In this document: positions 1 through 6,701 of the stretch, in pieces
Numbering within the stretch: position 1 is the stretch's first letter
How the letters are laid out: each line of letters opens with the position of its first letter
Origin: CAZUSO01 sp964622775
GTDB lineage: Bacteria > Bacteroidota > Bacteroidia > Chitinophagales > Chitinophagaceae
Direction of reading: 5' to 3'
DNA: 11,840 bases
Assembly (NCBI GenBank): GCA_964622775.1
Contig: CAZUSO010000078.1
Coordinates: 1-11,840, forward strand
Notes under the pieces: model-generated
The model's database searches: none
The model's input: only the letters and a program-made list of their open reading frames with translations
Told to the model about the DNA's origin: nothing
Program-made: the position numbers and the translations under genes

Positions 1-96
1 ACAGTAAAATAAAGGGTTTCAGGGGAAAAGCATCGACTACCGCACAAAACAGGAAGGGGGTGTATCATAGATGTTGCATGTGGTGTAATGTTTTTT

Positions 97-330
97 GTCA
101 TTCCGCAAAAACGTGCCGTCATTCCGAAAAGAAAATCCCGGATTACTGCGTAATCTGATTAGGATTTTCGCATGGAGGAATCTCCCGGTCGGAGAACGGG
201 CAAACGCCCGGGAGATTCCTCCGCTCCATAAAATTTACTGCGCTGCGTTCCGTAAATTTTACTCCGGTCGCAATGACGATACCTTTTACATTCGGGGGAT
301 TGCTCCGGGGAGACAATTTGGGATGCACCC
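97..330 (+). repeat. Dispersed hairpin-rich repeat, left copy
   Basis: This non-coding element is the left member of a three-copy family in the window. It opens with two GTCATTCCG words (97-105, 118-126) and a small stem (GATTAC 141-146 with GTAATC 150-155). A perfect 14-bp inverted repeat follows (174-187 with 209-222), then a perfect 10-bp one (229-238 with 252-261). The segment 234-268 is identical, in reverse complement, to 11806-11840 (35 of 35 bases), and 312-330 matches 11714-11732 at 18 of 19 positions. The part at about 128-185 aligns in direct orientation with 10527-10584. The GTCATTSCG words and strong stems resemble REP-like elements found in many bacterial genomes, but family membership is inference. 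No transposase is present. The exact ends are uncertain. Confidence 0.85.
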
Positions 331-354
331 TGTAAAGGCGCGAAAAATTTTCCC

Positions 355-388
355 TGCAGATTTTGCAGATCATCGCAGATTTTTTCTG
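355..388. repeat. Short GCAGAT triple repeat
   Basis: GCAGAT occurs three times in 25 bp (356-361, 365-370, 375-380), the outer two followed by T runs. It lies just outside the left dispersed repeat. Similar GCAGATTTT-rich intergenic sequence is familiar from Bacteroidota genomes, but no function can be read from it here. It may be the outer part of the larger repeat rather than a separate element. Confidence 0.45.
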
Positions 389-509
389 AATAATGCATTC
401 CGCTGTTGTTGCTGATTATTTCATCAATAATAAAAGAGAAAACCGTATCTTCAAAGCTATAAAGTCAGATATATTTTGTCAGAATGTTCAAATTTTATTA
501 AACAGTTAT

Positions 510-563
510 CAGCACTTTTGCTGTGTTGCATTTTGACTTAACACCGCTCATGCCGATGCAACA
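510..563 (-). terminator. Possible hairpins downstream of the glycosyltransferase
   Basis: Two stems lie just beyond the 3' end of the minus-strand glycosyltransferase gene: CAGCA/TGCTG (510-514 with 519-523, 4-nt loop) and TGTTGCA/TGCAACA (524-530 with 557-563, 26-nt loop). Neither is followed by a clear U run on the minus strand, so a terminator role is only plausible. Apart from these stems, 391-579 is AT-rich and shows nothing I can name. Confidence 0.25.
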
Positions 564-579
564 AAGTCGCTAAAGGGCG

Positions 580-1320
580 TTATTCGTAAATCCTGTTTTT
601 GATGATTCCCCATTTGTGCAGGCGGTACTGGAATGATACGCGCAAAACGCCTAATCCGTATTTCACGCTACGTCTGAAATTGATGCTGGAGGCCTCTTCA
701 AAATACTTGGTAGGGCAGGTAATCTCCCCGACTTCATAGCCTTTCATAAATACCTGTGAAGCCATTTCGTTATCAAACACAAAATCATCGTTGTTGGCAT
801 TGTAGTTGATGTTGCGTAAAACAGTGGCGGAAAAGGCCCGGTAGCCGGTATGATATTCGCTAAGCTTTTGACCCAGCATAATATTTTCAAACAACGTCAG
901 CACGCGGTTAGCAATATATTTGTAGCGCGGCATGCCCCCTTTGAGTGCGCCCTTCCCGAGAATACGGGAGCAAAATACAACCGGGTAAAGCTCGTTCGCC
1001 ATAACATGGCTGATGGAAGGAATCAGCAGAGGCGTATATTGATAATCCGGATGCAACATAATCACAATGTCGGCGCCCAGCTCCAGCGCTTTGTTATAAC
1101 AGGTTTTCTGGTTACCCCCGTAACCCTTATTCGTTTCATGGCGGATGACATGTTTGATTCCCAACCGGTGTCCGATGGCAGCAGTGTCATCTTTACTGTG
1201 GTCATCCACCAATATGACATCATCCACAATATCCATCGGAATTTCACGATAGGTGCGTTCCAAAGTAAGTGCCGCATTGTATGCCGGCAAAACCACAACT
1301 ATTTTTTTCCCTTTTAACAA
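580..1320 (-). CDS. Glycosyltransferase family 2 (DPM/DPG synthase-like)
   Basis: This is a 246-residue GT-A fold glycosyltransferase, probably transferring a sugar from a nucleotide donor to a lipid or polyprenyl phosphate or an envelope glycan at the inner face of the membrane. The N-terminus has the Rossmann-like strand KKIVVVLPAYNA (5-16), then ILVDDHSKDDT (36-46) for nucleotide binding, NKGYGGNQ (64-71), HPDYQY (90-95) at the metal-binding position, and HTGYRAFS (157-164), all usual for this subfamily. There are no C-terminal membrane segments, so it is the short soluble or peripheral form. The start appears to be TTG at 1320: a stop lies a few codons upstream and the next Met (residue 29) would delete the first strand. 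It follows the thioesterase gene by 12 bp and is probably co-transcribed. The acceptor is unknown. Confidence 0.9.
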   Translation of the reverse strand: MLKGKKIVVVLPAYNAALTLERTYREIPMDIVDDVILVDDHSKDDTAAIGHRLGIKHVIRHETNKGYGGNQKTCYNKALELGADIVIMLHPDYQYTPLLIPSISHVMANELYPVVFCSRILGKGALKGGMPRYKYIANRVLTLFENIMLGQKLSEYHTGYRAFSATVLRNINYNANNDDFVFDNEMASQVFMKGYEVGEITCPTKYFEEASSINFRRSVKYGLGVLRVSFQYRLHKWGIIKNRIYE

Positions 1321-1332
1321 TATCTGTATTTT

Positions 1333-1791
1333 TTAAGTATGAAAATTATCCGGATCGACCAATTGCATATTGGTAAAGATAAGATTGCTCGTGGCTTTTG
1401 CCAGCAACATCTTCTGCCGGTTATATACGTGCACTTCGGCATGAATGATTTTTTTGCCTTCCCGCACAATATTGGATACTGCCGTTATCTGTTCCCCTTC
1501 AGGAGCCGCATACAGGAAATCCACATTCAGATTCAGGCTGGTATAATGCTGAGCGGATTCCAGACTGATCACCGCCCAGCCGATTGCTTCATCAATCAGC
1601 AAGGACATCATGCCGCCATGAATATGCCCGTATGGATTGCACATTTCTTTTCGCACCACAATAGAGATAGCAGCCTGTCCCCGCTGAACGGATTCCAGCC
1701 GTAGCGCCAGCCAGTTGCCCGCAGGAGAGCGGGATGCATTCACGATTTTTCCTTCAAAGGCCTTCAAATCAGCTAAAGTATTTTCCATCAT
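1333..1791 (-). CDS. PaaI-family hotdog thioesterase
   Basis: This 152-residue single hotdog-fold protein is expected to hydrolyse acyl- or aryl-CoA thioesters in the cytoplasm. The family signature is visible as GHIHGGMMSLLIDEAIG (55-71), with the HGG turn at 58-60 and the acidic residue D67 on the central helix that activates water in PaaI-type enzymes. The C-terminal half (NVDFLYAAPEGE, then EVHVYNRQKMLLAKATSNLIF) fits the remaining hotdog strands. Length is typical. ATG codons at 1791 and 1788 are both possible starts. It is the first gene of a two-gene unit with the glycosyltransferase and diverges from oxyR through a shared 60-bp region, so OxyR control is possible. The substrate cannot be read from the sequence. 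Confidence 0.88.
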   Translation of the reverse strand: MMENTLADLKAFEGKIVNASRSPAGNWLALRLESVQRGQAAISIVVRKEMCNPYGHIHGGMMSLLIDEAIGWAVISLESAQHYTSLNLNVDFLYAAPEGEQITAVSNIVREGKKIIHAEVHVYNRQKMLLAKATSNLIFTNMQLVDPDNFHT

Positions 1792-1813
1792 AAAGTTTAA
1801 ACCCGCTGCAAAA

Positions 1814-1835
1814 CTACAATCTATTACCTTTGTAG
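1814..1835. promoter_or_regulatory. Candidate OxyR operator (dyad between divergent promoters)
   Basis: CTACAA (1814-1819) and TTGTAG (1830-1835) form a perfect 6-bp inverted repeat with a 10-bp spacer. The dyad overlaps the -7 boxes of both divergent promoters. LysR-type regulators commonly bind such dyads next to their own gene and repress or switch the divergent pair, so this is a sensible autoregulatory site. The sequence does not closely match the E. coli OxyR tetranucleotide consensus. Confidence 0.45.
1825..1832 (+). promoter_or_regulatory. Predicted -7 box of oxyR
   Basis: TACCTTTG is a perfect TAnnTTTG box ending 19 nt before the oxyR ATG. I find no good TTTG -33 box at the usual 19-21 bp distance, which would suit an activator-dependent or weak promoter. 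The leader would be only about 14 nt. Confidence 0.55.
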
Positions 1836-1851
1836 CACAAAAAAATTAAGT

Positions 1852-2808
1852 ATGACCATAACACAACTCGAGTATATTGTTGCCGTGGCCACGCATAAAA
1901 GCTTTATAGCTGCGGCTGAAAAATGTTTTGTAACGCAGCCGACCCTGAGCATGCAGATTCATAAGTTAGAGGAAGAGCTGAATGTTCGCCTCTTCGACCG
2001 CAACAGGCATCCCATCGGAATGACGGAAATAGGCGAGGAAATTGTAGCCCAGGCTAAAATTATTCTCTCAGAATCCTTCAAGATACCGGAGCTGATTCAG
2101 CGCCGGCAGGGTGAGTTGGCAGGCACATTCCGCATGGCTGTGATCCCAACACTGGCTCCATATATCGTTCCGCAATTATTAGAGACTCATGCCCAAAAAC
2201 ATCCGGAATTACAGTTGATCATCGAAGAGATGCAAACCCAGGAAATCATCCGGCGGTTAAAGGAGGATGATATTGATTGCGCCCTGCTGAGCACTCCTTT
2301 AGACAATAACTACATCAAGGAATACCCACTTTTTTACGAGCCTTTAGTAGTGTATCTGAGTGAAAATGAACCGGTATTTAAGAAGCGTACCCTCTCTCCC
2401 GGCGACATTGATCTCAAGACCATCTGGATGCTGAATGAGGGCAATTGCCTGCGCAACCAGGTGCTGAATCTTTGCGCTGAGAATGTGCAAAAGGTGCAGA
2501 ATGATAAAGTGTTCCGCTACGAATCGGGGAATGTGGAAACGCTGCGTCGTATGGTGGATAAGAACGGCGGAATGACTATCCTGCCCGAATTGGCTACCGT
2601 AGATTTTGGTGATGCTCAGATTGAGAAGGTACGTTATTTTGACGCACCTGAGCCGGTACGGGAAGTCAGCCTTGTTACGAATGACCATTTCGTACGCCTG
2701 TCGGTGCTCAATTATCTGATTGAAACCATATTGGACTTAGTGCCGGAAAAGATGCGCGTGCAGAAGAAAGACCGGAAAGTATTGCGTATTCAAACCGCAA
2801 AATTGTAA
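1852..2808 (+). CDS. oxyR: Peroxide-sensing LysR-type regulator OxyR
   Basis: This 318-residue LysR-family transcription factor has an N-terminal winged helix-turn-helix (about 1-60, with FIAAAEKCFVTQPTLSMQI) and a two-lobed sensor domain (about 90-300). The decisive feature is NEGNCLRNQVLNLC: the cysteines fall at residues 199 and 208, the same numbers as the redox pair of E. coli OxyR that forms a disulfide upon H2O2 oxidation. The surrounding E-G-x-C-L-R pattern is also conserved. It is expected to activate catalase, Dps, peroxidase and related genes, none of which is in this window. It is divergent from the thioesterase unit and its own promoter carries a dyad. The stop codon directly abuts the stop of the guanine-deaminase-like gene on the other strand. 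The C-terminal tail after about residue 300 is basic and slightly longer than in E. coli OxyR. Confidence 0.95.
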   Translation: MTITQLEYIVAVATHKSFIAAAEKCFVTQPTLSMQIHKLEEELNVRLFDRNRHPIGMTEIGEEIVAQAKIILSESFKIPELIQRRQGELAGTFRMAVIPTLAPYIVPQLLETHAQKHPELQLIIEEMQTQEIIRRLKEDDIDCALLSTPLDNNYIKEYPLFYEPLVVYLSENEPVFKKRTLSPGDIDLKTIWMLNEGNCLRNQVLNLCAENVQKVQNDKVFRYESGNVETLRRMVDKNGGMTILPELATVDFGDAQIEKVRYFDAPEPVREVSLVTNDHFVRLSVLNYLIETILDLVPEKMRVQKKDRKVLRIQTAKL

Positions 2809-3285
2809 TCAGTATTGCTCTTTATTTTCGTGATGCAGCCATTGCTCAAAGCTTTTGGCCGCATTTTTTGATTCCATTTTAATAAAAGGAATTTTTCGTT
2901 TTGCAGGCTCCATGTCAATTTCCCGGTAAATGAAAGAATCCTCAAATCCAATGCAGGCGGCATCTTCACGTGTATTGGCATAAAACACCTTTTCGGTCCC
3001 CGCCCAGTAAATAGCACCCATACACATGGGGCAGGGCTCACAACTGCTGTACACTGTGCAACCTTCGAGTTGGTGCGTCTGCAGGCGATTGCAGGCATCG
3101 CGGATGGCGGTTATCTCTGCATGGGCGGTAGGATCTTTGGTTTGCAGTACCCTGTTAAATCCTTCACCTACAATGGCACCGTCCCGCACAATAACGCAGC
3201 CAAACGGGCCGCCGGCACCGGATTGCATACCCTTTAAGCTCAGGCGTATGGCTTCATTCATGAAATGTTCGTGGCTCGATTCCAT
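2809..3285 (-). CDS. guaD: Guanine deaminase / nucleoside deaminase, CDA fold
   Basis: This 158-residue zinc deaminase of the cytidine deaminase superfamily probably converts guanine to xanthine and ammonia in purine salvage and catabolism. The zinc site is complete: H55-A-E57, with E57 as proton shuttle, and the PCPMC block supplying C85 and C88. The pattern GGPFGCVIV, DPTAHAE, SCEPCPMCMGAIYWA, GFEDSFIYREI and the C-terminal ENKEQY closely parallels B. subtilis GuaD (GGPFGAVIV, DPTAHAE, SCEPCPMC, GFDDSFIYKEI, NKKEY) as I recall it, with similar length. This favours guanine deaminase over the tRNA adenosine deaminase TadA, but specificity needs assay. It starts 5 bp after the threonine dehydrogenase stop, so it is the last gene of the carA operon. 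Its TGA abuts the oxyR TAA with no intervening base. Confidence 0.88.
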   Translation of the reverse strand: MESSHEHFMNEAIRLSLKGMQSGAGGPFGCVIVRDGAIVGEGFNRVLQTKDPTAHAEITAIRDACNRLQTHQLEGCTVYSSCEPCPMCMGAIYWAGTEKVFYANTREDAACIGFEDSFIYREIDMEPAKRKIPFIKMESKNAAKSFEQWLHHENKEQY

Positions 3286-3290
3286 CTTCT

Positions 3291-4235
3291 TTATTGTGTC
3301 TTTGCGAGGTTTTCCAGCATATCACCGGTCATTTTATCCAGGTCGTATTCCGGCTTCCAGCCCCAGTCCTCACGAGCCGCGCTGTCGTCAATGCTTTGCG
3401 GCCAGCTTTCTGCAATTTGTTGCCGGAAATCGGGATGATAATCAATGGTGAAATCAGGAATCTGCTTCCGGATGCTGCCGGCTATTTCCTTTGGGGAAAA
3501 ACTCATAGAGCCCAGGTTATACGACATCCTGTTTTTAATATTTTTTGAGGGCGCGTCCATCAGTTCAATAGTAGCACGAATAGCGTCGGGCATATAAATC
3601 ATGGGCAGGTAAGTATCCTCCGCCAGGAAGCAGGAATAATGTTTGCGTTTCAGGACCTCCACATAAATGTCAATGGCATAATCCGTAGTGCCGCCGCCCG
3701 GAGGCGATTTCCAGCTGATTACACCGGGATAACGCAGGCTGCGGATATCAAGACCGTAGCGGTTGAAATAATATTGACACCATAATTCACCGGTGTATTT
3801 GCTGATGCCATAGACCGTTACCGGTTCCATAATGGTATGCTGCGGTGTATTGTTTCGCGGTGTTGTAGGCCCGAATGCAGCAATAGAGCTGGGCCAGTAA
3901 AATTTCCGGACTTTATTTTCGCGGCAAATTTCCAGCAGATTCATCAGGCTGGACATATTGATATTCCATGCCCAAACCGGATCAGCCTCACCTTTTGCGG
4001 ACAAAATTGCAGCCAGCAGATAAACCTGGGTAATCTTGTATTTTTGGATAAGCGCCGCTACGTCTTTTGCATTCAGTACGTCAAGATTTTCAAATGGACC
4101 ATTATCTTCGTGCAGCGCGGGCACATCGCGGATGTCCGAAGCAATTACCTGGTTACGTCCATAGGCCAGACGTAATGCCTGGGTCAATTCCACACCAATC
4201 TGCCCGCCGGCTCCTATCACTAATATTTGCTCCAT
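3291..4235 (-). CDS. SDR-type L-threonine 3-dehydrogenase
   Basis: This 314-residue extended short-chain dehydrogenase probably oxidises L-threonine to 2-amino-3-oxobutyrate using NAD+. The N-terminal Rossmann motif is GAGGQIG (8-14). The catalytic set is S116/S117 in WPSSIAAFG and Y142-x3-K146 in YGISK. The stretch SWKSPPGGGTTDYAIDIY (174-191) is characteristic of the epimerase-like threonine dehydrogenases known from Flavobacterium, archaea and animals, distinct from the zinc-dependent Tdh of E. coli. A generic annotation would be NAD-dependent epimerase/dehydratase; the GGGTTDY block is why I prefer threonine dehydrogenase. The ATG at 4235 lies directly before the first strand. It sits 37 bp after carA and 5 bp before the deaminase gene, in one apparent operon. 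Confidence 0.87.
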   Translation of the reverse strand: MEQILVIGAGGQIGVELTQALRLAYGRNQVIASDIRDVPALHEDNGPFENLDVLNAKDVAALIQKYKITQVYLLAAILSAKGEADPVWAWNINMSSLMNLLEICRENKVRKFYWPSSIAAFGPTTPRNNTPQHTIMEPVTVYGISKYTGELWCQYYFNRYGLDIRSLRYPGVISWKSPPGGGTTDYAIDIYVEVLKRKHYSCFLAEDTYLPMIYMPDAIRATIELMDAPSKNIKNRMSYNLGSMSFSPKEIAGSIRKQIPDFTIDYHPDFRQQIAESWPQSIDDSAAREDWGWKPEYDLDKMTGDMLENLAKTQ

Positions 4236-4272
4236 AAAAAATCAGGTGCTTGAAAAGAATAAGTTGATTTAT

Positions 4273-5397
4273 TTAAGACAATACTTTTCCCTTTTGAATC
4301 ATGGCGATAAATTCATCGAAGAGGTAGCGCGCATCATGAGTTCCCGGAGCGCTTTCGGGATGATATTGCACGGAAAATGCCGGCTTGTTTTTCAGCCGGA
4401 TACCTTCTATGGAATCATCATTAAGATTGATATGGGTCGCCTCAACGGTGTCTTTCATTTTATAAACATCTTCCGGAATAATGCCGAAGCCATGATTTTG
4501 AGTAGTGATCTCCGAACGACCGGAGATCAGGTTCTTTACCGGGTGGTTCAGTCCGCGGTGCCCGTGGTGCATCTTGAAGGTTCTGATGCCCGAAGCGCGG
4601 GCCAGCAGCTGATGCCCTAAGCAAATACCAAACATCGGGATGCCGGAATCCAGCACGGAATTCACGGTATCTTCGGCATATTGCATGGAGGCGGGGTCGC
4701 CCGGACCATTGGATACGAAGATGCCATCCGGCTTGAAGGCGGCTAACGCTTCAAAAGGCGTTTTAGCCGGGAATACTTTCAGACAGGCGCCACGCTCCGA
4801 AAGACATTTTAGAATATTATTTTTTACCCCCAAATCCAATACCGAAATTCGTAGCGGGGCGTTTTCATCGCCGAAGGTATAAGCAGTTTTAGTACAGATT
4901 TGCGAGGATAATTCCAGGCCTTCCATATCCGGTATGTCATTTAGCGCCTTTTGCAGATCCGCTATATTATCCAGTTCGGTGGAGATAATGCAGTTCATAG
5001 CGCCTTTGTCGCGGATATGCTGTACCAGCGCCCGCGTATCAATATCCTGAATGGCCACGATATCGTTTTTGATCAGATAATCCCCTAAGGAGCCGGAAGC
5101 GATCATTCTGGAATAACGGTTGGTAATGTTTTTACAGATAAGGCCTTTTATCTTCACCCGGTCAGATTCTGTATCGGCCTCGTTAGTGCCGTAATTACCC
5201 ACGTAATTGGTGTTCATGATCAGTACCTGTCCCGCATACGAGGGGTCGGTGAAGACCTCCTGGTAGCCGGTCATTCCTGTATTGAAGCAAACCTCTCCGC
5301 CGGTAGTGCCGGTCTTACCGAATGATTTGCCCTGAAATAGTGTTCCGTCCTGAAGTAAAAGGTATGCGTTATGTGATTGTGTATTGGAGTTGGACAT
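4273..5397 (-). CDS. carA: Carbamoyl-phosphate synthase small subunit
   Basis: This 374-residue glutaminase subunit hydrolyses glutamine and channels ammonia to CarB for carbamoyl phosphate, the precursor of pyrimidines and arginine. The N-terminal CPSase small-chain domain (about 10-140) contains GEVCFNTGMTGYQEVFTDPSY. The class I glutamine amidotransferase domain (about 183-370) has the oxyanion region SNGPGDP (229-235), nucleophile C259 in GICLGHQ, and the His-Glu pair H346/E348 in QYHPES. It is full length compared with E. coli CarA (382 residues). The ATG at 5397 is used, with a short polar N-terminal tail. carB is not in the window, so the subunits are encoded apart. The gene leads an apparent operon with threonine dehydrogenase and guanine deaminase, suggesting a nitrogen-metabolism grouping. 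Confidence 0.97.
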   Translation of the reverse strand: MSNSNTQSHNAYLLLQDGTLFQGKSFGKTGTTGGEVCFNTGMTGYQEVFTDPSYAGQVLIMNTNYVGNYGTNEADTESDRVKIKGLICKNITNRYSRMIASGSLGDYLIKNDIVAIQDIDTRALVQHIRDKGAMNCIISTELDNIADLQKALNDIPDMEGLELSSQICTKTAYTFGDENAPLRISVLDLGVKNNILKCLSERGACLKVFPAKTPFEALAAFKPDGIFVSNGPGDPASMQYAEDTVNSVLDSGIPMFGICLGHQLLARASGIRTFKMHHGHRGLNHPVKNLISGRSEITTQNHGFGIIPEDVYKMKDTVEATHINLNDDSIEGIRLKNKPAFSVQYHPESAPGTHDARYLFDEFIAMIQKGKVLS

Positions 5398-5433
5398 TCC
5401 CTTAATGTGATGTAGATTGAATTAAGAAACATG

Positions 5434-5441
5434 CAAATATA
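5434..5441 (-). promoter_or_regulatory. Predicted -7 box of carA
   Basis: On the minus strand TATATTTG is a perfect TAnnTTTG box, 36 nt before the carA ATG. The expected -33 TTTG is absent at 19 bp upstream. The leader would be about 30 nt, too short for an attenuator or riboswitch, so pyrimidine control would have to act at initiation or elsewhere. Confidence 0.5.
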
Positions 5442-5535
5442 GATCAAAATCGAAGAAGCGCCATAGAGAATTCGGAAAGAAATCCGGAGCTTTTTGACAG
5501 GATATTGCAGAAGCTGAATATTGACAGAGGTTTAA

Positions 5536-5624
5536 CCATATACTGATTTTTATTATTTTTATCGCCATACTATTTGGATGATTGCCATAGAATCGTATTT
5601 TTGTTTGCTAAAAACCAATCCATA
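5536..5624 (+). repeat. Four CCATA direct repeats around the XRE promoter
   Basis: CCATA occurs at 5536-5540, 5565-5569, 5585-5589 and 5620-5624. The middle two are extended to GCCATA, start 20 bp apart (about two helical turns) and bracket the -33 box of the predicted XRE promoter. This is the layout of an operator, perhaps for autoregulation by the XRE protein. The motif is short and could recur by chance in AT-rich DNA. Confidence 0.3.
5573..5603 (+). promoter_or_regulatory. Predicted promoter of the XRE-carbonic anhydrase unit
   Basis: TTTG (5573-5576), a 19-bp spacer and TATTTTTG (5596-5603) match the Bacteroidota housekeeping promoter TTTG-N19-TAnnTTTG exactly; this is the best promoter in the window. 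Transcription would start near 5610, leaving a leader of about 70 nt before the ATG at 5683. The leader shows no strong stem. Confidence 0.75.
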
Positions 5625-5682
5625 GACCCTGATCTGAGAAAATAAGCCAATTTATTTTTTATTTAAAATCTCCGCACAAGAA

Positions 5683-6048
5683 ATGAAAAGATTAGGGAAC
5701 AACATCCGTAAAATACGGGAACTGAATGGTTTTACCCAAGAGAAAGTGTCTGCTGCATTAGGCATGACACAGGGTAACTACGCCCGGATTGAAAAGGGTG
5801 AAATCCGTATTTCGGAAGAGCGCCTGCAAAAAATTGCAGGTCTCCTGAACTGTAGTAAAGAAGACATTGAGGGATTTGATCCCAGTGTGTTTTTTTCACA
5901 ACACCAACCATCGCAGGATGGACAACCGGCAGCAAAGCCGTATATCAGCCCGGAGCTGAAGGTCATGTATGAAGATCGCATCCGGGAACTGGAGCATTGC
6001 GTAAGTGACCTTACCCAGCAGCTGGAAAGCCTGAAAACCCGGGACTGA
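5683..6048 (+). CDS. XRE-family regulator with C-terminal coiled coil
   Basis: This 121-residue protein has a Cro/CI-type helix-turn-helix at about residues 5-60. The two core helices are visible as FTQEKVSAALG (17-27) and the recognition helix TQGNYARIEKG (29-39). A proline- and glutamine-rich linker (about 70-90) leads to a short predicted coiled coil (about 92-118, ELKVMYEDRIRELEHCVSDL) that probably mediates dimerisation. There is no ligand or peptidase domain, so this is a small DNA-binding regulator rather than a LexA/CI-type repressor. It has its own strong promoter flanked by repeated CCATA words. The carbonic anhydrase gene follows after 32 bp and is probably co-transcribed. No partner toxin gene is adjacent, so an antitoxin role is not supported. 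The target is unknown. Confidence 0.88.
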   Translation: MKRLGNNIRKIRELNGFTQEKVSAALGMTQGNYARIEKGEIRISEERLQKIAGLLNCSKEDIEGFDPSVFFSQHQPSQDGQPAAKPYISPELKVMYEDRIRELEHCVSDLTQQLESLKTRD

Positions 6049-6080
6049 ATTTAAAAACTGAATAATTAAGCCAAATCATT

Positions 6081-6593
6081 ATGCCGGTTATATTACCCGT
6101 TAACGGCGTTATGCCGAGGATTCCGGACAATTGCTTTATTGCCCCCAACGCCACAATAGTAGGTGATGTGACGATGGGAGAAGATTGCAGTATTTGGTTT
6201 AATGCCGTATTACGGGGTGATGTCAACAGCATCACCATAGGCAATATGGTTAATATTCAGGATTTGGCCTGTATTCATTGCACTTATCAAAAAGCGGGAA
6301 CTGTAATTGGCAACAGGGTGTCCATCGGGCATCATGCTATTGTGCATGGTTGCACCTTGCAGGATAATGTATTGATCGGCATGGGGGCCATTATTATGGA
6401 TCACGCGGTCATCGGCAGCAATGCTATCATTGCTGCCGGTGCCGTAGTGCTGGAAGGCACTTCCGTGCCTCCGGGCACTATCTTCGCAGGAATCCCCGCA
6501 CGAAAGGTGAAGGATATCAGCCCCGAGCTGATCAGCGGCGAGATTGACCGCATTGCCAATAATTATGTGATGTACAGCAGTTGGTTTAAATAA
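6081..6593 (+). CDS. Gamma-class carbonic anhydrase-like hexapeptide protein
   Basis: This 170-residue left-handed beta-helix protein belongs to the gamma-carbonic anhydrase/YrdA/PaaY group. Hexapeptide repeats run through about 20-140. The three zinc ligands of the family are present: H66 in ACIHC, and H84 and H89 in IGHHAIVHG. The conserved R45 and D47 in LRGD and Q60 in NIQD, which support the active-site network in archaeal Cam, are also kept. It is expected to trimerise and bind a metal between subunits. CO2 hydration is plausible, but many members of this short subgroup lack the Cam acidic loop and have low or unknown activity. It lies 32 bp behind the XRE gene and faces the peptidase gene tail to tail. 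Confidence 0.9.
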   Translation: MPVILPVNGVMPRIPDNCFIAPNATIVGDVTMGEDCSIWFNAVLRGDVNSITIGNMVNIQDLACIHCTYQKAGTVIGNRVSIGHHAIVHGCTLQDNVLIGMGAIIMDHAVIGSNAIIAAGAVVLEGTSVPPGTIFAGIPARKVKDISPELISGEIDRIANNYVMYSSWFK

Positions 6594-6626
6594 GACAGTA
6601 GCTGACATTTCATTCTTCCGTCAGGT

Positions 6627-6695
6627 GTTTTCGGGAATTTTATTCCCGGGAAAAACTATGGGGAAACATTCCTGATACGGCAATCATGCCGTATC
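6627..6695. terminator. Hairpins between convergent genes
   Basis: Two stems sit in the 108 bp between the carbonic anhydrase and peptidase stops. CGGGAA (6632-6637) pairs with TTCCCG (6643-6648) over a 5-nt loop. GATACGGCA (6674-6682) pairs perfectly with TGCCGTATC (6687-6695) over a 4-nt loop. Their position suits a bidirectional terminator, but neither is followed by a proper U run on either strand. Confidence 0.45.
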
Positions 6696-6701
6696 TAATT
6701 G

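Larger units (their letters stand above)
1809..1841 (-). promoter_or_regulatory. Predicted promoter of the thioesterase-glycosyltransferase unit
   Basis: Read on the minus strand, TTTG (1841-1838) and TAGTTTTG (1816-1809) are separated by 21 bp and match the Bacteroidota -33/-7 pattern TTTG-N19-21-TAnnTTTG. Transcription would begin about 10 nt before the ATG at 1791, giving a very short leader. The -33 box lies inside the oxyR leader. Confidence 0.6.

Noticed and set aside
1..96. Possible partial minus-strand gene leaving the left edge
   Set aside because: A short frame is open from about 68 to the edge, but it is too short to recognise and has no clear promoter or start context.
352..390. 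GCAGAT repeats considered as a CRISPR array
   Set aside because: The units are 6 bp with 3-4 bp spacing, far below repeat and spacer lengths, and no cas genes are present.
95..415. Open frame of 106 codons across the left repeat
   Set aside because: It lies wholly within the hairpin-rich repeat and the GCAGAT region. Its composition follows the inverted repeats, it has no recognisable domain and other frames are equally open there.
5683..6593. XRE gene considered as the antitoxin of a toxin-antitoxin pair
   Set aside because: The adjacent gene is a gamma-carbonic anhydrase-like protein with intact zinc ligands, not a toxin, and no other small gene adjoins.
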